Assembly (NCBI GenBank): GCA_900766135.1
Contig: CAAFUF010000034.1
Coordinates: forward strand, 1 to 64,000
Source of the DNA: Paenibacillaceae bacterium
GTDB lineage: Bacteria > Bacillota > Bacilli > Paenibacillales > Paenibacillaceae
Direction of reading: 5' to 3'
Length of the DNA stretch: 64,000 nucleotides
Shown: positions 26,207 through 34,776 of the stretch, in pieces
How positions within the stretch are numbered: position 1 is the first letter of the stretch
Layout of the letters: the number at the start of each line of letters is the position of its first letter
The notes under the pieces: model-generated
What the model was told of the DNA's origin: nothing
The model's input: only the letters and a program-made list of their open reading frames with translations
Database searches by the model: none
Made by a program: the position numbers and the translations under genes

Positions 26207-27146
26207 CGCCAAACTTTGGATCCTTGTCGGTATCGCCGTTCTGCTCGCCATCGTCTTTATGACGATCGATGCGGGAGGACAGTGGGACTACATATTACCG
26301 CGGCGGGGCAAGAAACTATTTGCCATCCTTCTTACAGGGACCGCCATCGCCTTTTCCACGGTCGTGTTCCAGACGATTACGAACAACCGGATCTTGACGC
26401 CGAGCATCATCGGGCTGGATTCGCTTTACATGCTGCTGCAGACGGTGATCGTGTTCCTAATCGGAGGCACGGCTTTGACGATGATGAGCAAAAATCTGCG
26501 TTTCGTCATGGCGGTCGGTTTGATGGTCGTTTTCGCGATGTTGCTCTACCGGATGCTGTTTCGCAAGGAAGGACGCAACATTTACCACCTCCTGTTGATC
26601 GGGATTATTTTTGGCACGTTTTTCTCCAGCGTGACTTCCTTTCTGCAGAAGCTGATCGACCCGAATGAATTCCTGGTGATCCAGGACAAAATGTTCGCCA
26701 GCTTTAACAACGTCCATTCCGATTTATTGTTGATATCGCTGGCAGGGGTATTGTTGGTGGCGCTTTATTTTACGAGATTCGCCAAATATCTGGATGTGCT
26801 GGCTTTAGGGCGGGACCATGCGGTCAACCTCGGCGTCGGCTATGAGTATGTCGTCAAGCGGATGCTGGTCGTCGTGGCGATCTTGATCTCCATTTCGACG
26901 GCGCTGGTCGGACCGATTACGTTCCTTGGTTTGCTGGTTGCCAATGTGGCGTATCAGTTCCTGAATACCTACCGCCATAAAACATTGGTTCTCGGCGCTT
27001 CCCTGATCGGCTTTATCGCCCTGGTCGGCGGTCAACTGATCGTAGAGCGGGTGTTTACCTTCTCCACTTCGCTTAGTGTCATCATCAACTTTGCCGGCGG
27101 AGTGTACTTCATCTATCTGCTGCTAAAGGAGAATAAATCGTGGTAA
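26196..27146 (+). CDS. yclO: Siderophore ABC importer permease, YclO-like
   Basis: Second FecCD-type permease (316 aa), partner of the YclN-like subunit. Hydrophobic throughout; family segments GTAIAFSTVVFQTITNNRI, TPSIIGLDSLYML and TFLGLLVANVAYQFL are visible. It overlaps yclN by 11 bp and the ATPase gene by 7 bp, so the three are translated as a coupled set. Confidence 0.92.
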   Translation: MSHNAKLWILVGIAVLLAIVFMTIDAGGQWDYILPRRGKKLFAILLTGTAIAFSTVVFQTITNNRILTPSIIGLDSLYMLLQTVIVFLIGGTALTMMSKNLRFVMAVGLMVVFAMLLYRMLFRKEGRNIYHLLLIGIIFGTFFSSVTSFLQKLIDPNEFLVIQDKMFASFNNVHSDLLLISLAGVLLVALYFTRFAKYLDVLALGRDHAVNLGVGYEYVVKRMLVVVAILISISTALVGPITFLGLLVANVAYQFLNTYRHKTLVLGASLIGFIALVGGQLIVERVFTFSTSLSVIINFAGGVYFIYLLLKENKSW

Positions 27147-27904
27147 AGGTCTGTGGAGTAACGAAACAATATGGCGGCAAAAAGGTCGTCGACAACGTGT
27201 CGCTGGAGATCGCCAAGGGCAAGATCACTTCCTTTATCGGACCGAACGGAGCGGGGAAGAGCACCTTGATGTCCATGATCAGCCGGCTTATTGCCAAGGA
27301 CGAAGGCGAGATCCGGATCGAGGACCGGGAAATCGGACAATGGAAAAGCGGGGAGCTTGCCAAGAAAATTTCGATACTCAAGCAGTCCAATCACCTCAAC
27401 ATTCGGCTTACGGTGCGGGATCTCGTCAATTTCGGGAGGTTCCCGTATTCGCAGGGACGCCTGACGAAAGACGACGAGGCGCAGGTTGACGAAGCGCTCC
27501 GTTATATGCATTTGGAGTCCATGCAGCATAAGTATCTGGACGAATTAAGCGGGGGGCAGAAGCAGCGGGCGTTCATCGCCATGGTTATCGCGCAGAACAC
27601 CGAATATGTACTGCTCGACGAGCCTTTGAACAATTTGGATATGAACCATTCGGTACAAATCATGAATGTGTTGCGCCGATTGGTGGACGAATTGGGGAAA
27701 ACGGTGATTTTGGTCATCCACGACATTAACTTTGCCTCCTGCTACTCCGACTACATCGTGGCGCTGAAGGATGGCAAGGTGGTCAAGGAAGGCCCGACGG
27801 ATGAAATTATCGAACCGTCCGTGTTGCGGGAGGTTTACGACATGGACATTCCGGTCCAGGAGATCGGCGGTAACAAAATTTGCGTTTACTTTAATGCCAT
27901 TTGA
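27140..27904 (+). CDS. yclP: Siderophore ABC importer ATPase, YclP-like
   Basis: Cytoplasmic ATPase (254 aa) energising the YclN/O pair. Walker A GPNGAGKST, signature LSGGQKQRA, Walker B VLLDEPLNNLD and the H-loop in VIHDINFA are all intact. The GTG start at 27140 is preceded by AAAGGAG. Confidence 0.94.
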   Translation: MVKVCGVTKQYGGKKVVDNVSLEIAKGKITSFIGPNGAGKSTLMSMISRLIAKDEGEIRIEDREIGQWKSGELAKKISILKQSNHLNIRLTVRDLVNFGRFPYSQGRLTKDDEAQVDEALRYMHLESMQHKYLDELSGGQKQRAFIAMVIAQNTEYVLLDEPLNNLDMNHSVQIMNVLRRLVDELGKTVILVIHDINFASCYSDYIVALKDGKVVKEGPTDEIIEPSVLREVYDMDIPVQEIGGNKICVYFNAI

Positions 27905-27927
27905 CAAGTTTAGGGGGAGTTTAAAAA

Positions 27928-28947
27928 GTGAAAGCGAAGAAAATTACGTTTATGCTGGCAACATTGACGTTGGTCTTTGCGCTTGCGGCATGCGGCGCGA
28001 ACAGCAATAGCAGTAACGGTGGGAATAAGGGCGGCGGCAATGAAGCAGCGTCCGGCACCAATACGGCGGAGCCGGTGGCGGCAGCGCCTGCAGAAAATGA
28101 AGAGATCACGATCAAGCATCAGCTCGGCGAAGCAACCTTGAAGAAAAATCCGGCGAAGGTCGTCGTCTTCGACTACGGTACGCTTGAGACGCTCGACAAG
28201 CTTGGCGTGGAGGTGGCAGCCGTACCGCAGGGCAACTTACCGGGTCACTTGGAGAAATACAACGACAGCAAATATACGAATGCCGGCACGCTGTTCGAAC
28301 CGGATTTCGAGAAGCTGAACGCGCTGAAGCCGGACGTGATCTTCATCTCGGGACGGTCTTCCGAAGCGTATGAGGAGCTGAACAAAATCGCTCCGACGAT
28401 CTTTTTGGGCGTCGATACGCAGCGGTATATGGAATCCTTCACGGAGAACGTGACAACTATTGGCGAGCTGTTTGGCAAGGAAGCCGAAGCAGAGAAGGAA
28501 TTGGCGGCGATTAACGATTCGGTTAAAGCGGTGAATGACGTGACTTCGGCCGGCGGCAAGAAGGGGCTGATCATCCTGACGACCGGCGGCAAAGTCAGCG
28601 CGTTTGGCCCGGGATCGCGCTTCGGCTTGGTTCATGACGTATTGGGCGTAACGCCAGTGGACGAGAGCATCAAGGTTGATACGCACGGGAACTCAATTTC
28701 CTTCGAATTCGTGGCCGAGAAGAATCCGGATTACCTGTTTGTCGTGGATCGCGATGCGGTTGTCACCGAAGAAGGCAAACAAGCGACCCCTGCCAAGGAA
28801 ATCGTCGAGAACGACCTCGTCAAGAAGACGAATGCCTATAAAGACGGCAAGATCGTATATCTCGACCCGAGCTACTGGTACCTCTCCGGCGGCGGACTGA
28901 TCTCGGTTCCGGAAATGATCCAAGAGGTGCAGGAAGGGATTCAATAA
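27928..28947 (+). CDS. yclQ: Siderophore-binding lipoprotein, YclQ-like
   Basis: Extracellular receptor (339 aa) of the importer. Lipoprotein signal with lipobox LAAC, then a Ser/Asn/Gly-rich linker, then a class III periplasmic-binding fold (VVVFDYGTLETLDKLGVEV; LNALKPDVIFISGR). GTG start at 27928 with AGGGGGAG eight bases upstream. It is the last gene of the operon; a strong terminator follows. Confidence 0.93.
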   Translation: MKAKKITFMLATLTLVFALAACGANSNSSNGGNKGGGNEAASGTNTAEPVAAAPAENEEITIKHQLGEATLKKNPAKVVVFDYGTLETLDKLGVEVAAVPQGNLPGHLEKYNDSKYTNAGTLFEPDFEKLNALKPDVIFISGRSSEAYEELNKIAPTIFLGVDTQRYMESFTENVTTIGELFGKEAEAEKELAAINDSVKAVNDVTSAGGKKGLIILTTGGKVSAFGPGSRFGLVHDVLGVTPVDESIKVDTHGNSISFEFVAEKNPDYLFVVDRDAVVTEEGKQATPAKEIVENDLVKKTNAYKDGKIVYLDPSYWYLSGGGLISVPEMIQEVQEGIQ

Positions 28948-28957
28948 CTTGAACATC

Positions 28958-29001
28958 AAAACGCGGGTTGCTTGAGAACTCTCATGCAACCCGCGTTTTT
29001 T
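28958..29001 (+). terminator. Terminator of the yclNOPQ-type operon
   Basis: AAAACGCGGGTTGC (28958-28971) pairs with GCAACCCGCGTTTT, followed by further T. Only five bases separate it from the first box of the repeat element at 29007. Confidence 0.93.
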
Positions 29002-29006
29002 GTATG

Positions 29007-29191
29007 CTAACTGCCCCAGAGGCCGGTATTCTTCCATAACGTTCGCTTTACCAATTCTAACGAAATCAGGAGCCCTTATTCTGGCCTATAACAGTCAAAT
29101 GACCGCCTAGGAAACCCAATAAGATCACCGGGGTCCGTTAGTGCGGGAAATAACCGGGAAATGGGCAAATAAGGTCGCGGGAGTCCGTTAG
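29007..29191. repeat. Four-box intergenic element, class A, copy 1
   Basis: Four 24-nt boxes of form CTAACG-N12-CTTATT: plus strand at 29007-29030 (degenerate ends, CTAACT and GGTATT) and 29057-29080; inverted, i.e. AATAAG-N12-CGTTAG, at 29118-29141 and 29168-29191. Start-to-start spacing 50, 61, 50 bp. The 12-nt centres and the 26/37/26-nt linkers are not conserved. It fills the space between the convergent yclQ and aldo-keto reductase genes. The copy at 60903 has identical geometry. Confidence 0.85.
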
Positions 29192-29214
29192 CAGACAAAT
29201 CGACGTAAGCGCTC

Positions 29215-30039
29215 TTAGCGCATATGCATCTCGTTCGGATGCGAGCCTTTGCGGCGGTTGAGGTTCAAGCCGTTAATCCGCTCCATTTCGGCATCGGTCA
29301 GGTTGAAGTCGAACACGTTGAAATTCTCTTCGATCCGCGAAGGGGTGACCGATTTCGGAATGACGATCGTATTGTTTTGCAGATGCCAGCGGAGAACGAC
29401 TTGCGCCGGCGTTTTCCCGTGCGCTTCGGCAATGGATTTCACCACGGCATCGGTCAATACTTCGCCGCCTTGCTCCAGCGGACTCCACGCTTCAACGAAG
29501 ATGTCGTGCTTGGCGCAGAAGGCTTTCAGCTCGTTCTGAGCCAGATGCGGATGGCATTCCACCTGATTCAGCACCGGTTTGATCTCCGTTTCGTTCAGCA
29601 GGCGCTCCAGATGTTCGATCTCGAAGTTGCATACCCCGATCGCTTTGACGCGTCCGTCGCGATATAGCTTCTCAAGCGCTTTGTATGTCTCTACATATTG
29701 ATCCACTTGCGGCATCGGCCAGTGAATCAGGTACAAATCGACATCATCGAGCCCCAGTCTTTCCAGGCTCTCGTCATAGGCTCGCAACGTGCTGTCGTAG
29801 CCCTGGTCGCTGTTCCACACTTTCGTGGTGATGAACAGCTTCTCGCGGTCGATGCCGGATTGCTGGATCGCTTTGCCGACGCCAACCTCGTTGCGGTAGA
29901 TCATCGCCGTATCGATCGAGGTATAACCTACCTCCAGCGCCTTGGCCACCGCGGCGGTAGCTCCTTCGTCAGGCACCTGCCATACCCCGAACCCCAGCTT
30001 GGGCATTTGTAATCCGTTATTTAAAGTTACGAAATCCAT
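29215..30039 (-). CDS. Aldo/keto reductase (YvgN/YtbE-like)
   Basis: NADPH-dependent carbonyl reductase (275 aa). Catalytic Asp and Tyr in SIDTAMIYRNE, Lys in TTKVW, His in LIHWP; cofactor-binding IPKSV near the C-terminus. This branch detoxifies small aldehydes such as methylglyoxal. ATG 30039 is chosen, preceded by AAGGAG; the longer frame to 30174 adds a non-conserved tail. No separate terminator is visible before the repeat element at its 3' side. Confidence 0.92.
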   Translation of the reverse strand: MDFVTLNNGLQMPKLGFGVWQVPDEGATAAVAKALEVGYTSIDTAMIYRNEVGVGKAIQQSGIDREKLFITTKVWNSDQGYDSTLRAYDESLERLGLDDVDLYLIHWPMPQVDQYVETYKALEKLYRDGRVKAIGVCNFEIEHLERLLNETEIKPVLNQVECHPHLAQNELKAFCAKHDIFVEAWSPLEQGGEVLTDAVVKSIAEAHGKTPAQVVLRWHLQNNTIVIPKSVTPSRIEENFNVFDFNLTDAEMERINGLNLNRRKGSHPNEMHMR

Positions 30040-30317
30040 GAGGTGTCGCTCCTTCTCTGTCTGCTTACTTAAATTCAGGGTGAGTATAGCATTCCCGGGT
30101 ACGATTTTCAAATTGCAGAGGCGGCAGACCGCACGGAAAGTGACATACTCGCGTTGATCTCCCCATATTCTCATACTAACGGAGGTAACAAGGAGGCGAT
30201 TGTATTTTCTTCATCAAGCCCTCATGGAACCTTCATGCAGCCCAAGGGCGGAAGTGATACTATTTATTATAGATTTTAGAATAAGTCTAAGTGCAATAAT
30301 AAATTGAAAGGAATGAT

Positions 30318-31784
30318 ATGATGGATAACCGGTTGACAACGAATCAAGGAGCTCCGGTAGGCGATAATCAAAATTCGCGAACGGCGGGAGGGCGTGGCCC
30401 CACGCTACTTGAGGATTACCATCTGCTCGAGAAGCTGGGGCATTTCGACCGCGAACGGATTCCGGAACGCGTCGTGCATGCCCGCGGTGCAGGTGCCCAT
30501 GGCGTATTCGTTACCGATCGCAGCATGGCGGAATACACAAAAGCCCACTTCCTGCAGGAGGCCGGACGTGAAACCCCGGTGTTCGTCCGTTTCTCCACGG
30601 TCATTCACGGCCAAGGTTCTCCGGAAACGGCGCGCGATCCGCGGGGATTTGCGGTGAAGTTTTATACGGAAGAAGGCAACTACGATTTGGTGGGGAATCA
30701 TTTGCCGGTCTTTTTCATCCGAGACGCGATCAAGTTCCCGGACATGGTTCACTCGCTGAAGCCGGCTCCGGACACGAACATTCAAGACCCGGCCCGCTAT
30801 TGGGATTTCATGACCCTGTCGACCGAATCCACGCATATGATGACCTGGGTGTTCTCGGACAACGGGACGCCGGCGAATTACCGCCAGATGGACGGCTTCG
30901 GCGTTCACGCGTTCAAATGGATCAATGCGGAGGGTAAGATCACGTACGTGAAATACACTTGGAAATCGAAGCAGGGCGTGAAAAATCTGTCGGCGGACGA
31001 AGTCCGCGAAATTCAGGGACGCGATTTCAACCATGCGACGCGCGATTTGCACGAGCATATCGAGCGCGGGGAATACCCGCAGTGGGAGCTGAACGTGCAG
31101 CTGATGCCGGTGGCGGATCTGGACCTTTGGAGCTTTGACCCGCTGGATCCGACGAAGGTATGGCCGGAAGACAGCTACCCGTTGGTGAAAATCGGCACGA
31201 TGACGCTGAACCGCAATCCGGAGAATTTCTTCGCGGAAGTGGAGCAGTCGGCTTTCTCGCCAAGCGTGCTCGTTCCCGGGATCGAACCGTCTGAAGATAA
31301 GCTGCTGCAAGGTCGATTGTTCTCTTACCCGGATACCCAGCGTTACCGGCTTGGCGCCAACTACTTGCAAATCCCGGTCAACTGCCCGTACGCGCCGGTG
31401 CGCAACCATCAGCGGGATGGCTTCATGAACGTGAAGCAGGATCCGTCGCCGATCAATTATGAACCGAACAGCTTCGATTCGAGTCCCAAGGAAGATCCGG
31501 CTTATCGCGACAGCGTGGTCCCGGTCAGCGGGCACATCGGCCGTGAGAAAATCGCCAAAACCGACGATTTCACCCAAGCGGGCGAGTTGTACCGGAGCTT
31601 TACGTCCGAGGAGAAGGATCACCTCATCCACAACCTGGTGAATGATTTGAAGCAAACGCCGGAGCAGGTTCAGCTTCGCGCCGTGTGCAACTTCTTCCGC
31701 GCCGACCAGGAATACGGCATGCGCTTGGCGCAAGGGCTTGGCGTGGATATCAGCGGATTTATTCCGTCCAATTCTCAGGGATAA
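30318..31784 (+). CDS. katA: Monofunctional haem catalase
   Basis: Decomposes hydrogen peroxide (488 aa, small-subunit type). The active-site His lies in VVHARGAGAHG, the distal region in FFIRDAIKFPD, and the proximal haem-ligand Tyr in the YRLGANYLQIPVN segment. AAAGGA precedes the ATG at 30318; an ATG three bases later is equally possible. An AT-rich dyad-like region at 30260-30290 could hold a PerR site but matches it poorly. Monocistronic with its own terminator. Confidence 0.96.
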   Translation: MMDNRLTTNQGAPVGDNQNSRTAGGRGPTLLEDYHLLEKLGHFDRERIPERVVHARGAGAHGVFVTDRSMAEYTKAHFLQEAGRETPVFVRFSTVIHGQGSPETARDPRGFAVKFYTEEGNYDLVGNHLPVFFIRDAIKFPDMVHSLKPAPDTNIQDPARYWDFMTLSTESTHMMTWVFSDNGTPANYRQMDGFGVHAFKWINAEGKITYVKYTWKSKQGVKNLSADEVREIQGRDFNHATRDLHEHIERGEYPQWELNVQLMPVADLDLWSFDPLDPTKVWPEDSYPLVKIGTMTLNRNPENFFAEVEQSAFSPSVLVPGIEPSEDKLLQGRLFSYPDTQRYRLGANYLQIPVNCPYAPVRNHQRDGFMNVKQDPSPINYEPNSFDSSPKEDPAYRDSVVPVSGHIGREKIAKTDDFTQAGELYRSFTSEEKDHLIHNLVNDLKQTPEQVQLRAVCNFFRADQEYGMRLAQGLGVDISGFIPSNSQG

Positions 31785-31806
31785 TGAACATCCCTTTTAA
31801 ATAAAG

Positions 31807-31850
31807 AAGGCATCTTCCGTACCGGTCCGGTTCGGGGGATGCCTTTTTGT
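31807..31850 (+). terminator. Terminator after catalase
   Basis: AAGGCATCTTCCG pairs with CGGGGGATGCCTT (with wobble pairs), followed by a T-run. Confidence 0.85.
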
Positions 31851-31924
31851 GTGAGGAAATCCCCCGCTTGCATAAGGAAATCTATGGTAAACTGGGGGCA
31901 GGTGAAAGGAGCTGAATCGATTCG

Positions 31925-32713
31925 ATGACGACGACAAAAGATCCGGTGATCAGGTTGGCGGATTTGCGCATGAGTTACGGAGGACGCCAAGTCCTAAACG
32001 GCGTTGATTTGGAGGTGTATCCCGGTCAGATTATCGGTTACATCGGACCAAACGGGGCGGGCAAGAGCACGACGGTCAAGATCATGCTTGGCCTGGTCGA
32101 AGGATATCAAGGGAAAGTGCAGGTGTTTGGACAAAATCCTGGCGACGGCGGCGTCGATTACAAGAAGCGAATCGGCTACGTCCCGGAAATCGCCGAGCTG
32201 TACGATACGCTGTCGGCACGCGAATACCTGACCTTCATTGGCGAGTTGTATGGGTTATCCGCCGATGACGCGGAGATGAAATCCCGGCGAATGATGACGG
32301 AGTTTGGTCTGAAGGACGTCTTTAACTCCCGGATTTCGACGTTCTCCAAAGGGATGAAGCAAAAGGTGCTGCTGATCTCCAGTTTGCTGCACAATCCGGA
32401 CGTGCTGTTTTTGGACGAGCCGCTGAGCGGCCTTGACGCCAACAGCGTCATGGTCGTCAAGGAAATGCTTGCTCTCTTGGCCGCGCAAGGCAAGGCGATT
32501 TTTTACTCCTCTCATATTATGGACGTGGTCGAGAAGATCAGCAGTCGAATCGTTCTGTTGGACGGGGGGCGCATCGTGGCCGACGGCAGCTTCGATGAGT
32601 TGAAGGAACAGAACCACGAAGGGTCACTGGAGCAGATCTTCAACCAATTGACCGGGTTTAACGAACATCAGGATATTGCCGGCCGGCTCGTGTCCATCGT
32701 GCAAGAGGTGTAG
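31925..32713 (+). CDS. ABC transporter ATPase (ABC-2 exporter type)
   Basis: A 262-aa ATPase: Walker A GPNGAGKST, a degenerate signature FSKGMKQKV, Walker B VLFLDEPLSGLD and H-loop SSHIMDVVE. The degenerate signature is usual in the ABC-2 export branch. It is followed after 3 bp by a large permease. Substrate unknown; no immunity or antibiotic genes are nearby. Confidence 0.92.
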   Translation: MTTTKDPVIRLADLRMSYGGRQVLNGVDLEVYPGQIIGYIGPNGAGKSTTVKIMLGLVEGYQGKVQVFGQNPGDGGVDYKKRIGYVPEIAELYDTLSAREYLTFIGELYGLSADDAEMKSRRMMTEFGLKDVFNSRISTFSKGMKQKVLLISSLLHNPDVLFLDEPLSGLDANSVMVVKEMLALLAAQGKAIFYSSHIMDVVEKISSRIVLLDGGRIVADGSFDELKEQNHEGSLEQIFNQLTGFNEHQDIAGRLVSIVQEV

Positions 32714-32716
32714 CGG

Positions 32717-34384
32717 ATGGAAGAGATGAGAAGCCTGCAGGTGTTGGACCGATTCCGCGGATTATTCGAGAAGATGGGCGCGGACTATCCGGTGATGCGG
32801 CGAATTCTTCAGGTGAAGCTGACGATGGACGCCAGAAGGGTGCCGACGCTGGTCAATAAGTCGAGGAAGAAGCAGCAGGACGAAGCTCAGGACGGGAACC
32901 AGTTCCTGCGTTCGCTTTGGTTGTACGTCATTTTCGGCGGACTTAGTTCAATGTTCGTCTTGATGGGGGACAACTTACTGTTTCAGGTGAGCATCCTGTT
33001 CGGCATCATGATGTTTATGGTCATGACCGCGATGATTTCCGACTTCTCCTCGGTGCTGCTGGATATCCGGGACCGGAGTATTCTCGCGACCAAGCCGATC
33101 TCCCGCCGGACCATCACCATGGCGAAGACGGTGCATATCTTTATTTATTTGTTTTTTCTGACCGGAGCGATTGCGGTCATACCGCTGGCGGTCGGGTTGT
33201 TTCGGCAGGGAATCGGCTTCTTTGTCCTGATGCTGCTGCAGTTGATCCTGATGGATCTGCTGATCGTGGTATTGACCGCGCTGCTGTATTTGGGCGTGCT
33301 GCGGTTTTTTGACGGCGAGAAGCTGAAGGATATGATCAATTACGTGCAGATCGGGATGACGATTACGATTGCGGTTGGTTACCAGGTGTTGGTCCGGCTG
33401 TTCGACTTCACGGCCGTGGACATCGTCTTCAAGCCAGCGTGGTGGCAATACCTGTTGCCGCCGGTATGGATCGGCGCCGCTTTTCAAACGCTGCTTCATC
33501 CGGGCGGAGGCCTAACGTATGCCGGGCTGGCGGCGTTGTCCATCATCGTTCCGCTCGCCGCCTTCCTGGTATACCTGAAGCTGATGCCGTCGCTGGAGCG
33601 GAACCTGCAGAAGCTGGCGGAACCCAGTGCCAAGAGCAGCCAAAGCTCGGGAAAAGCGCTGCGCCGATTATCCGATTGGCTTTGTTCTACGCCGCAGGAG
33701 AGTGCCTTCTTCCGTTTTGCCTGGTCGATGATGGGAACGGAGCGGGAGTTCAAGCTGAAGGTGTACCCTTCCTTGGGCTTCTCCATCGTGTTCCCCTTCA
33801 TCTTCCTGTTCTCGAACGGACTCGATCAGGGTTTGGACGGAATCGCCGGTTCCCGCTCGTATTTGTTCATTTATTTTAGCGGCATTATGCTGCCGACGGT
33901 AATTATGATGCTGCGTTACTCGGGCCGATATAAAGCGGCCTGGATCTATCGGACTGCCCCGATCCCCGGCGAAGCGCCGATTTACAAAGGGGCTCTGCTG
34001 GCCAGCCTGGTCCGGCTTATGCTGCCTTTGTATGTGGCGGAGGCTGCGATTTTCGCCGTGTTGTTCGGAGCATCCATTTTACCGGACCTTCTTGTGGCGG
34101 GAGTGGCGATGCAAGGTTTCGCCATCCTTTGTTTCCTGTTCTTGCGCAAGGGATTGCCTTTCTCCGAGCCGTTCGAAGAGGCAGGGCAGCAAAATCAAAC
34201 CTTCGTCATCATGGGGTTGATGCTGTTGCTAGGCGGGTTCGGCTTGCTGCATTGGCTGGCGACGACCCTTCCGTTTGGGGTTGTCGGGTACGGCGTCCTG
34301 ATGATCGCCGGGACGTGGCTCGGTTGGAGGCGGGCGTTTCGGATGCGCGGTACGGAAAAGGAGGAAACGCCGCATGGCATCTAG
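32717..34384 (+). CDS. ABC-2-type exporter permease
   Basis: A 555-aa membrane protein with about ten to twelve hydrophobic helices and a central hydrophilic stretch (about residues 290-340). The N-terminal 65 residues are cytoplasmic and charged. It is the partner of the ATPase at 31925. It overlaps the YgbA-like gene by 11 bp, so all three are cotranslated. Transported substrate unknown. Confidence 0.85.
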   Translation: MEEMRSLQVLDRFRGLFEKMGADYPVMRRILQVKLTMDARRVPTLVNKSRKKQQDEAQDGNQFLRSLWLYVIFGGLSSMFVLMGDNLLFQVSILFGIMMFMVMTAMISDFSSVLLDIRDRSILATKPISRRTITMAKTVHIFIYLFFLTGAIAVIPLAVGLFRQGIGFFVLMLLQLILMDLLIVVLTALLYLGVLRFFDGEKLKDMINYVQIGMTITIAVGYQVLVRLFDFTAVDIVFKPAWWQYLLPPVWIGAAFQTLLHPGGGLTYAGLAALSIIVPLAAFLVYLKLMPSLERNLQKLAEPSAKSSQSSGKALRRLSDWLCSTPQESAFFRFAWSMMGTEREFKLKVYPSLGFSIVFPFIFLFSNGLDQGLDGIAGSRSYLFIYFSGIMLPTVIMMLRYSGRYKAAWIYRTAPIPGEAPIYKGALLASLVRLMLPLYVAEAAIFAVLFGASILPDLLVAGVAMQGFAILCFLFLRKGLPFSEPFEEAGQQNQTFVIMGLMLLLGGFGLLHWLATTLPFGVVGYGVLMIAGTWLGWRRAFRMRGTEKEETPHGI

Positions 34385-34745
34385 CGTCAATGGGCCGCGA
34401 ATTCGCCGCGAGCAGAAAACCGTGGCCCTGATGATTACATTGTATTGCCGCAAAGCACATGACGGCAGGGAGCGGACCGATCCGCGGCAGCCGGTCCAGG
34501 ATGCGGCAGCGCCGTTATGCGCGGAGTGTGCCGAGCTTCACCGGTATGCCGAGCAGCGGCTCGACCGCTGCCGGTTCGGTGAAGGCAAGACAACCTGTTT
34601 GGCGTGCCCCGTGCATTGCTATGCGGCTGCCCAGCGGGAGCAGATCCGCCGGGTGATGGCTTTTGCCGGGCCGCGGATGTTGTGGCGCCATCCGGTACTC
34701 ACGCTGAGGCACTTGCTGGACGGGAGACGAGCCATAGAAGACTAG
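34374..34745 (+). CDS. YgbA-like cysteine protein (NO-stress family)
   Basis: A 123-aa protein of the family called nitrous-oxide-stimulated promoter (E. coli YgbA). The diagnostic parts are the N-terminal MITLYCRKAH, cysteine pattern LCAEC...RC, CLACPVHCY, and the ending AGPRMLWRHPVLTLRHLLD. Clustered cysteines suggest a metal or Fe-S cluster. In E. coli the gene belongs to the NO-responsive NsrR regulon. Here it overlaps the ABC permease gene, with AAGGAGG upstream of its ATG. Its link to NO in this organism is inferred and fits the NO reductase at 57674. Confidence 0.85.
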   Translation: MASSVNGPRIRREQKTVALMITLYCRKAHDGRERTDPRQPVQDAAAPLCAECAELHRYAEQRLDRCRFGEGKTTCLACPVHCYAAAQREQIRRVMAFAGPRMLWRHPVLTLRHLLDGRRAIED

Positions 34746-34776
34746 GCCTCCGCCGTTTTTTTTTACAATCGCTTGG

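Noticed and set aside
30240..30317. PerR box before katA
   Set aside because: The best AT-rich stretch matches only about 10 of 14 defined positions, which is weak for AT-rich DNA.
30405..31733. 442-aa minus-strand reading frame opposite catalase
   Set aside because: Antisense shadow of katA with no family features.
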